Shown piece by piece: positions 55,895 through 64,000 of a stretch of DNA of 64,000 nt; positions within the stretch are counted from its first letter, which is position 1, and every line of letters begins with the position of its first letter. The notes beneath the pieces were generated by a model. The model saw only the letters and a program-made list of their open reading frames with translations, made no database searches and was not told the origin of the DNA. The stretch is from Gnetum montanum. Taxonomy: Eukaryota; Streptophyta; Gnetopsida; Gnetales; Gnetaceae. Both the position numbers and the translations under genes were made by a program. The DNA lies in the NCBI GenBank assembly GCA_015680685.1, contig MNCI01001928.1, positions 97,072 through 161,071 on the forward strand. The letters run 5' to 3'.

Positions 55895-55999
55895 GAAATC
55901 ACAAGAATTTAATTCAGAAACTTCCTCAATATTGGGAGCATTAGCATTGCCTTTCTAAAGAGCTTAGCTTGATGTTTTTTCCACTTGCATGATTTGCAC

Positions 56000-56785
56000 A
56001 TCTTTGCCCTTGGCTACCTTGTGAAGTGGATATTTCCATTGCTTGTATTTCCATTCTCCACATTTGAAGCATTAAATCTATGATGAGTTGCTACCTTGAC
56101 CATTACCTTCCTTTTCTTGGTTCTTTTTGGCTTTGTCCTTCTCATCTTCTTTTTCTATCTTCTTGTCATGGCTGCCAACCTTATCTTTAGTTTTGGATCC
56201 CTTCTCCTTCCCATTGGAAGTTTATTTCCTCATATTTCTAAATCCACTTAATTTTTTTTTAGCCTTAAGTGCCAACTCGTAAAAAGATTGAATCTTGTTC
56301 ATACTCTTCCCAATTCAATTTAGCTTAATGAAATAGATCCCAAAATTTGATGTATACTTCTTTGACATCCTTATTACCTTGCCTTAGGAATTTCGATTTC
56401 ATGATAGTCTCTTGCCTCTAATGAGACTATACAAATTTTTCTTCAACCTATATCTCATCATATTCCAATCTCTGATGGGTTGACCATTTTACCATTCATA
56501 ACATTAGGACTCCTTCTCCCACCAAGTAGAAGCCATAGCTTCTAATCTAGATTCAATAATAGGTACCCTAGAGTTATTTGGTATCGCTTCCAACTTGAAG
56601 TGCTTGTCAAGTACCTTCAACCAACTTGAGAAAGCATTAGTTCCATCTACATCATTAAAACTCTTCAACTCAAAGTACAGAAGTCTGGTAGCATTACGAA
56701 ATGCTCTTGCAAGCCTTGCCTCATCTTCATTGTCAAGCTTGCCCAAAGATGTAGTTACCATTGTTGGAGCTCTCAGAATTCTCAT
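56000..56785 (-). pseudogene. Chromovirus-like Gag
   Basis: At 56504-56785 a frame reads YFELKSFNDVDGTNAFSSWL, KHFKLEAIPNNSRVPI and EAMASTWWE, the start of a gypsy Gag core. A CFKCGEWKYKQWKYP remnant of the zinc knuckle lies near 56030-56075, with Lys-rich sequence between. Stops are frequent. Confidence 0.7.
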
Positions 56786-57120
56786 CTAATGAATAGGATT
56801 CGCTCCCATTATAATCCTTGGCTAATGGGCTTCTACACTCCCATAGCTAGATTGCCCTTCCTAATCATCTACTCCATCTTCACCAAGCTATGAATCTTCT
56901 TCATTCGAACATACATGCTTATCATCTCCATGTGTCTGGATATGACTAGGACTAGTATTTCTATCTATCTTTACACTAATTTCATCCAACCAAGCAACCA
57001 TAATCTCTAAGGAAAATTTCATGTTTTCCATGTCTTTATTTAGAGCTTACACTTGTTTTTTCTTAGGCACTATCTGAAATTGACAACATCCTTAACCAAA
57101 ACCAAGCAACAATCAACACA

Positions 57121-57135
57121 AAGCTCCAATACCAA
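57121..57135 (-). other. Primer-binding site of the chromovirus-like element
   Basis: The minus strand reads TTGGTATTGGAGCTT immediately after the 5' LTR, a mutated initiator-Met site (TGGTATCAGAGC). Confidence 0.8.
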
Positions 57136-57881
57136 TGNGATAGAGAGACTCTCCCATAAATTAGAACTAAGATCTCAACTCACAAGCAAGATTAAAACAT
57201 ACCAACCAACACACAACATAATTGACATTGGAGCTACAACATTAATGCACTCACTCAATGTACCCTCTCACACTCTTCCCCAAGCTCACACATGAACTTA
57301 CATGACATCTCATCTCTTTACATTTTGTACAAGCATGAAACGCAAACCATTTTTATTAGAAAAACAAGACAAAAATCCTAGGAAACCTTCCTTAAGCTCA
57401 ACTTGGAGTTCCCACGCTGTGTCTATCTTTTTCCACTTTTTTCTAGATGTTTCCCAAATTTGAACAAGCAATTCTGAAAGTTTCCCTTGCTATACAAATC
57501 TTATTTAGGCTTCTTGGATTATCTCCTACCAAATTACAACATTCAAGAGAGACAACTCCTAAGTGTGGGAGATGTCTCCTACATGGATGAGATATCTCCT
57601 CCTAGCTAAGACGTCTTCACCTAAGACATCTCAACAATTTGGGGAGACATCTTCTCTTGAGATGTCTTCTCCTAAGACATTTCTTTTCTAATAAAAGACA
57701 TCTCTTGTAAATACTTAGCTCTCAATATAGACGTCTCCTACATGTTCCAGATGTTTCTTGTGAAGTATTTGCTCTTAGACAAGATGTCTCATTAACCTCC
57801 AACACATCTTCACAAAGCCTAAAACCTATAAAAATACACATGTAGGGAAAGAATCGGGGAATCAAAAGAGGTATCCCTACA
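57136..57881 (-). repeat. 5' LTR (746 bp) of the chromovirus-like element
   Basis: It is bounded by TG(N)GATAG on the left and CCCTACA on the right. It has exact TGTCTC/GAGACA words at 57549, 57573, 57644 and 57785 among many near matches. It also shows the empty target site of the nested element (CCTAGCTAAGACG, 57601-57613). An ambiguous base is at 57138. Confidence 0.92.
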
Positions 57882-59700
57882 CTAGAGAGTCAAGATGATA
57901 TATTTGCAAGGTGCCAAACTTGAATGTAAAGTAAATAATATAAGGTTCCTCCCATGACATTTGAAGTTTGGTGTGTTGTGACATATGAGTGGGATTCTAG
58001 TATAGGATCTTATCTCTTAGTTTGAATTCTAGATGTTGAATTCTAACATCATGACATTGCTTAATGTACCCTTTATGAACCTCATTTAGCATTAGTGCTA
58101 CCCTTCAATTTTCATCTAATACATTAAAGATTCATTAAGCATTCTTTTTGTACTAAACTAAGGTCAAGGTTAAGCTCACATGCAATATTTGATAAAGTTC
58201 CATTTGAATGAATAACTTAAGCAATTTTCTATAAACTACTTCGTGTATGAAATAGTCTATAGGAAGTTTCCACATGAAGTAATAACCCCATAAAGTATCA
58301 TCTGGTTTTATGCTCCCATCCCTTTTATTCCTACTAATGGTTCTTGTAATGGTACATGTAATTTTCCTATTGGTTCTATTTCATCATGTACTTCAAGATG
58401 ATAAAGAGTTGTTAATTTATGCTCAACCGCTAAGCATTGCATTAGTTTTTTGAAGGTAGCACTCGTGAAATAAATAATATTATAGGAAATAAGTGTTCTT
58501 AACACATCAAACTTGTTAACTTGTTGTTGAAAGAACTCTATAGCTATTCCTGCAATTTAGTTAGATACTATAATAGCCTTTGCTCATTTTGTATAATAGT
58601 CTACAGTAATAATAATGTAAGATTTCCCATTTGACATTAGGATGATAGAACCCATAAAATTAATTTCCCATAAATCGAATGGTTCCATAAGTTGGATTCA
58701 CTTCTAGAATCCTTTAAACCTTATCCTCATTCCACCATTACATTAATATCTATCATTAAATTTGGCAAACCAATTAACATTCCTACAAATTGTAGACCAA
58801 AAGTATCTAGTCATAAGAATTTTAATGGTTGTTCATCTCCATGCATAGCAACCTCCACAAGGCCCTTCATGAGCATCTTGGAGCATTTTTAGCTAATTTT
58901 CTTCAAGTACACACCAATGTACTAGCCCATTTGCATAAATTTTGTAGAGATTACCCTTTATCTCCATGTAGTGCTTGATCTAGTATAGGAATTATTATTT
59001 CCTAGGCATGTCATATTCATTAGGAACCTCCTACATGAGTAAATATGTGAGATATTTAGCATAACATGGTTGGACTATTTCTAATAAAACTATTGTGGCT
59101 TTTGTGAAGAATTAATTAGAGAGTGGCTCTTCATTAGTCTTGTTGTCCCATCACAACTGAGACAAATGATCTACAACTACAAATGTCAAATTCCTACAAG
59201 ATCTCTAACCATCATATAACATGAAGACTAACCATTGATTTATTCATGGGAAACCTAATTAAGTTTGTGATCTATGTGCACAACAACTATATATCCAAGT
59301 GCATAGTACTTGAATTTTTTATGTGCACCACTGCCATTAATTTATTTCAAACATATTGTAGTTCAACTATGCACATGAAATGCTTCTAATCATGCAATGA
59401 ATGTAATATGAATATTTATAATCATCCAATTATGTGAGCATGGATCCCAATGCATTTGTTATAATTTTGAATGGTTTGGACTAATTAGAAGCTCGTAGAA
59501 TTGGAGATTTTATGAGCTTTTGTTTCAAAAGTTCAAATGCATGATCGCATTCCTTAGCTCACTCAAGTGGTACATAATTCTTTGTTAACTCCACCAATGG
59601 TTTGATAATCTTAAAAAAGGTTTTAATAAAGTATCTATAGTAGCTAGTATGCCTAAGGTATGACCTAAAATCTTTTACTATTTGTGACCTTTCAAACTTT
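57882..59700 (-). pseudogene. Athila-like relic, piece 3a: integrase and RNase H
   Basis: The minus strand runs from an RT-connection part (about 59700-59580: SYYRYFIKTFFKIIKPLVEL) through the end of RNase H (near 59165) and integrase. LISYNIIYFTSATFKKLMQ and VEHKLTTLYH lie at 58505-58400. C-terminal sequence next to 57882 matches copy A's HVPQCTKFQKFWEGPYII. All frames are broken. The relic resumes at piece 2 on the far side of the chromovirus-like element. Confidence 0.8.
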
Positions 59701-61150
59701 CCCTACTCCATCTATTTTTCTTGTCTATTTACGTCTCCATAAAGTTGTTATTTGATGCATTCCACCACATCCATCCTATCAAAGTAAGCATTTGTAAGGG
59801 CTTCTTATGGTTCTATGCATATTATAGATTTGTAACTTTTATTTGCTATCAACCATTCACTGCCTTATTGCTTTATTGTTATTACATGCATGCATCTTTG
59901 CATATACTTTTTCTTCACATGAATTACATGTTATAAGATTTCTTTCTCGAATGGTCCAAGCTCTCTACATACTATTGCACCTTGCATTGTACACAATGTA
60001 TGGAACTATTTGGTTCTCAAGCACTTTGTGTTCATTTTTCTTGAAAATTTCCAAATAAAGATATCTGATTCCAAGCTTCTAAACAATTATGCTTAACCAA
60101 GTCCTTTCCATGATAATGGGAAACACCTTTATAATTATCCACATGGATTACCAAGAAATCCAGTAAGTAGGATCATTCACTGATGCTGGTCAAAACGCCC
60201 TTCACATATCTCAACAAAACAATGATGCACTAACCTACAAGCTCTAACCAAATGTTTTTCTTTTTGATAATGGTAGGTTCTAAGGTTTGTACATATCTTG
60301 GAAGTTTAGGTTGACTCCAGAACTTGAGTCTAGTAGAGCTTTACATGATGCACTTCTTGCAATTTGTAAGTAAATTAGGACACTTCCAAGATCCATTCTT
60401 TTTTTGGGAAAACAAACTACTTTTATCCAATCTATGATAACATGGGTCAACATGATAGTTTTAGGTTCATAGTTTGATTTAAAGGTGACTTGTTTGAAGG
60501 ATTAGAAGATGTTGGATTCAGTATTGGATCTTTACCCATGGATGCTTACAGTGGTTTGGTTGGACTCACAGGTCTAAAGAAGGAACTAGCAACCACTTGA
60601 GCTACATTCACTTGCATGTTTACTACTCTTGCTACATTCCTTAATTTGGGGAACTTTTAGAAGTTATATTAGGAACTTTTGTGTGGATTTACCAATTATT
60701 CTATAAGAATATAGGAATCCCAAGTTCTTATTTTTCCCTATAGCCTCATGTGAGCATCTTAACGGTCCTTTCGACATGTTTCCTTAGGTTTCAAGTCTCA
60801 TTTGAAATTGATGCTTGGCTTCTTGGCAAGGGGTGCGCTAACACCCTTGTGTCAGTGCTCCTACGTCAACACACCTCCTACCTAGGCATGTTTGGATCCT
60901 AGTGCCTAGGGTGTGATTGGATTAGTCTAGGTTGTATTAATAGATCTCCGTTAGTGTTCAAACATTGATAAACCTCCCTTGTTGCATTGCGAAAACTATA
61001 AATACCTAGGATGAGCTCTCATACATGTCATTGATAACTTGGATATTTCATTTAGTCTTTTTACATCTAGTTTCTACAAAGAGCTCCACCTCCCTTAAGT
61101 GAATTTACCTTTCATTTTGTATGTGTTTTAAGTCATTACTTTCACAAGTG
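59701..61150 (-). pseudogene. Athila-like relic, piece 3b: protease and gag, RT missing
   Basis: Minus-strand 60460-60240 reads MLTHVIIDWIKV, then LIYLQIARSASCKALLDSSS and GVNLN. This is the copy A protease with DSG changed to DSS. The post-protease linker (60060-59760) matches copy A 23925-24200 and then joins sequence equivalent to copy A about 25140. RT is therefore deleted. At 61110-60960 there is faint gag (matching the GLRNETRxTLG region). Confidence 0.7.
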
Positions 61151-61821
61151 CATCTAGCCCAAAACCATTTGATCAATATGAAGTCCAGTGTTTGTATAAT
61201 GAATAAAATTTATGGTTTTCCTTATGTTCTATGACTTTGATACCTTAAAACATAAAAATACCAAAAATGTGCTTTTCATTCTCGTTTCATTTCTGTTGTA
61301 TAGAGATATGATAATTCATCCTTATCTAAGGAGGTTACAACTATACAATATAGTGTTGAACCAGTGAGGTTATGACTAAGAGTCATTTATTGTTTTCCAT
61401 GTGTGTTCTTACAATTGTCCCATAAGGAATTGTGACACATGCACATGATTGTAAGCATTGCACCTGTCCCCATGAGGGATTATGATGCATATGCATTGTT
61501 TATTATTTTATCATTATATTTATAAAATACAATAACTATAAATATTATCTCATTTTCTCACCATGGCAACACAAGCTCTCATTATATTATATTTATTATA
61601 ACTACTTTTATATTCTTAAATGCAACAACATACATGAGTATTCTTGATAGTTTACTCAACATTGTCTTCAAAGCTTACAAGTAGATTACATTGCATTTTG
61701 TATGATATAATCCCATTGGTCATAGCCAATGAAACCCCTATAAACATCACTACAAAGTTACATTTATGATAGTATGAAGAAACATTAGTAGGCTTTATAA
61801 ATCCTCACCACCTAGTAAAAC
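61151..61821. other. No recognisable feature
   Basis: AT-rich sequence with no family signature. Two related phrases (CCCATAAGGAATTGTGACACATG and CCCATGAGGGATTATGATGCATA) near 61420-61490 suggest a small decayed duplication. Confidence 0.5.
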
Positions 61822-62046
61822 GTGAAGCAATTACAAATCATCATCCAAAATTGTAGCATTATCCCATTGACACCCAAACCCATTTCCTCTCCTCCCCCAC
61901 TAAAGGTCATTTTCTTCATATGGGTTTTAGCCCACAACATTGTGTTAACTAATGATAACTTACACAAGACTGGCTTTTTCCTAGCATCAAGATGCTCATT
62001 TTGTTATAAGAAAAATGAATCAACACTTTTTTATTATGTGCTTTGA
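61822..62046 (+). pseudogene. LINE zinc-domain (zf-RVT) fragment
   Basis: The frame contains PLKVIFFIWVLAHNIVLTND, NLHKTGFF and SRCSFCYKKNESTLF. This follows the pattern KVxFFxWLxxxxxxxTxDxLxKRG...CxxCxxxxES of the zinc domain after plant LINE reverse transcriptases. No RT is recognisable upstream, so it is an isolated 3' fragment, in the opposite orientation to the LINE at 3240-8110. Confidence 0.75.
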
Positions 62047-62259
62047 TACTAAAGTCACTATCAAAATTCTCCAATCATTCATAGACATTAATTAGCATCA
62101 ATGTTAGATATGCGGGCAAAATAGTATTATCATAAGCTCATGTATAGAATTTTCCTATGGGGAAGCTTGCATGGCATGTATGAATTGAAAGAAATTCTCA
62201 CATATTGAAGGCACATGCCTACTAGTCTTCCTATATATTATTGAACAATGCTTTAATCC

Positions 62260-62631
62260 TTTTCAACTTATTGAAGGAACAACATAGCTACATCATGACA
62301 CGACACAAGAAGTGGAAGGTGAAACATCATAAGCCCATGATGCATGGAGATCTTTGTGCCTCCTAGGCCTACCCTTTGCTCATGGCCAAGGACTAGCTGA
62401 TATACTTTAAATGTTCAAGTAACAATGACATGGCTCTATGATAGTTACATGTTGTTCCATTTTAACTTATGGGAAGAACAACACAACTACATCATAACAT
62501 AACATTACAAGTGGGAGATAGAACATCACAAGCCCACAATGTATAGAAATTTTTGTGCCTCTTATGCCTACCCTTTGGTCATGCCCAAGGATTGCACAAT
62601 ATAGTTCAAAAGATTGCATAAGCAACAATGG
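62260..62631. repeat. Diverged tandem duplication (about 170 bp, two copies)
   Basis: The 62260-62430 and 62458-62631 copies share AACAACA-AGCTACATCAT, GAACATCA-AAGCCCA, TTTGTGCCTC and GCCTACCCTTTG-TCATG. They differ throughout, so the duplication is old. No coding content. Confidence 0.85.
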
Positions 62632-64000
62632 TTATTATTGCTGCCACAAGCCTATAGATTTAAGGAACAATGATTTTACACATTAACAACCATTAAGATA
62701 CTTATTATTGTGAGGACTTGCCAATTGTGTGGACAAAGTTAGCTTGACAAGTCATCAAGTATTTAACCCTAAAAGATAAGATCTCTTATCACACAAACTT
62801 TCACTTTTGCATACTATGTTGTTTTGGACTAGGTGATGGATCCAACATAGTGAATATTCCTACTTGGCTTGCAACAATGTTCTAAACTTTTGCATATTCT
62901 AAAATTGTAAAGCTTCACAATGTCACTTGTTCTAAAATTTTGCATATTCTACATCACTAACTCCTAACTCATATAGTGAAGTTTCACCAACATGTGGCAC
63001 CTTCCCTTTCCCTTCCTTGCCCCCCACTCACAAATATCTTAAACACCTTTCACACTCTAAGGACAACCCCAACACACACATCAATGAAAATCAAATAAGT
63101 CAAACACAAAATCCTTAGACTTAAGGGGTAGGATTCCAACACCCTCAATTTTATGCATCAAATTGGAACTAAAAATGATAAATTCAAAATCCACCACCTT
63201 TTTAGACTCCACTCCAATGAAGCCAATCCCCTTGAACAAGGATGTAGTCCTTACACAAACTAGAGAAAAAAGGTTAGCACAACAATGTCAATCTTCCACA
63301 CATCATTCTAAGTATCTCATCAATCTCTCACTACACGACTTGGCATGGATGATAGTTTTGGGCTCATTCCACCGATCAATGTTGCTAACCAAACATCACA
63401 TGCCTCCATCAACTATTATCATTTCTAGAGTTAGCTCTAAATAGTAACTATGTTTATCCAAGTTCTAAACATGCAACACTTAAAATAACTTTTAGGAGGA
63501 TAATCTTATTTTGAATCTCAGTATGCCTCAATTAATGTTCTCACACAACATACTCACACAAACCAAGGACCCATGTGTTCTTCCAATATCTTCAATTTCC
63601 AAGACAACAATGTACACTACAATAGAAGAATAATTTCAAAGGCCTTTTAGCCAAGACAAAGAAACCCAAGGAGATGCCACAATCAACAATCCCAATTTAT
63701 TTGTTCCAACTAGTAATCTCTCATGAATGTTATGCATTTGCATTATGATGTTAAGCTATTGTTTTTTATTATTCATACAACCTATCTTTCCCTCTTTGAA
63801 GACCTCATAATTATCCTTTTGTAATTCATTTTATTAAGGTTTCATCCCAAAATACTAATATAATTGACCTAAATTTTCCCTCGAAGAAATTCAATTATGT
63901 TGAAACTCAAAACAAGTGAAGCATAGGTACACCTAAAGATTTATATAAGTTTATAACTTCATGCTACCTAGTAAAATCGAACCCATGACAACGGATGTCT
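62632..64000. other. No recognisable feature
   Basis: AT-rich sequence. A 93-residue plus-strand frame at 63163-63444 has no family signature or start context that would support a gene. Confidence 0.5.

Larger units (their letters stand above)
45618..57881 (-). mobile_element. Chromovirus-like Ty3/gypsy element, decayed, with nested insertion
   Basis: The 5' LTR lies on the right (57136-57881). The 3' LTR lies on the left and is split into 45618-46097 and 52230-52461 by another element. Between them, on the minus strand, are gag, protease, RT, RNase H and integrase in gypsy order. Integrase phrases (FVVVDRFFKMTYFI, HPQFDGQ) and the protease LID...NVIS pattern resemble chromoviruses, though no chromodomain was found. 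Catalytic residues are lost in RT and integrase. Confidence 0.82.

Noticed and set aside
63163-63444. 93-residue ORF at the window end
   Set aside because: No recognisable family, composition like the surrounding AT-rich DNA, and of a length expected by chance.

Overview
The window reads as intergenic DNA from a large, repeat-rich seed-plant genome. There is no cellular protein-coding gene, rRNA or tRNA gene that I can support. Almost everything recognisable is a plant LTR retrotransposon (Ty3/gypsy of Athila type, a second chromovirus-like gypsy, several Ty1/copia) or a LINE. Most are old and full of stops. The deep nesting and slow decay suggest a gymnosperm or another giant plant genome, but the species cannot be fixed from this sequence. 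All homologies come from reading and hand alignment; no search was run.

Layout. 1-292: tail of an Athila-like LTR lying in a minus-strand copia fragment (293-1740). 1895-3240: gypsy integrase tail with a possible LTR start. 3240-8110: a decayed minus-strand LINE. 8211-8547: a microsatellite plus a 157-bp tandem duplication. 8548-13299: mostly unassigned. 13400-18994: a copia-type element with 1089-bp LTRs and only a gag region, inserted in an Athila-like integrase whose halves lie at 13300-13399 and 18995-19420. 19853-22910: a short minus-strand LTR element without recognisable genes. 22911-29872: Athila-like copy A, 5' truncated, with decayed gag-PR-RT-RH-INT, a 2-kb 3' region and a 3' LTR. 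29873-32470: unassigned host DNA. 32471-39589: copy B, the youngest element, with one intact gag-protease ORF and no RT/RH/INT, flanked by CTCGT target duplications; its 3' LTR runs into an assembly gap.

From 39590 to about 61150 the ground layer is one minus-strand Athila-like relic cut into three pieces by a copia element (about 40488-45055) and a chromovirus-like gypsy (about 45618-57881). The gypsy's 3' LTR is itself split by a gag-only Athila-like element (46098-52229). The end (61151-64000) holds a LINE zinc-domain fragment and a diverged tandem duplication.

How the parts relate. Three elements (13400-18994, copy B, 46098-52229) keep LTRs, primer site and gag but lack polymerase and integrase, so they would need enzymes supplied in trans. 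The Athila-like family carries noncoding structure worth attention: repeated hairpins with compensatory stem changes in LTR U5, GATATC arrays upstream of the TATA box, several polypurine-like motifs, a shared 41-nt 3' block, and a conserved splice-acceptor-like site in front of a small ORF in the position where Athila elements carry an env-like gene.
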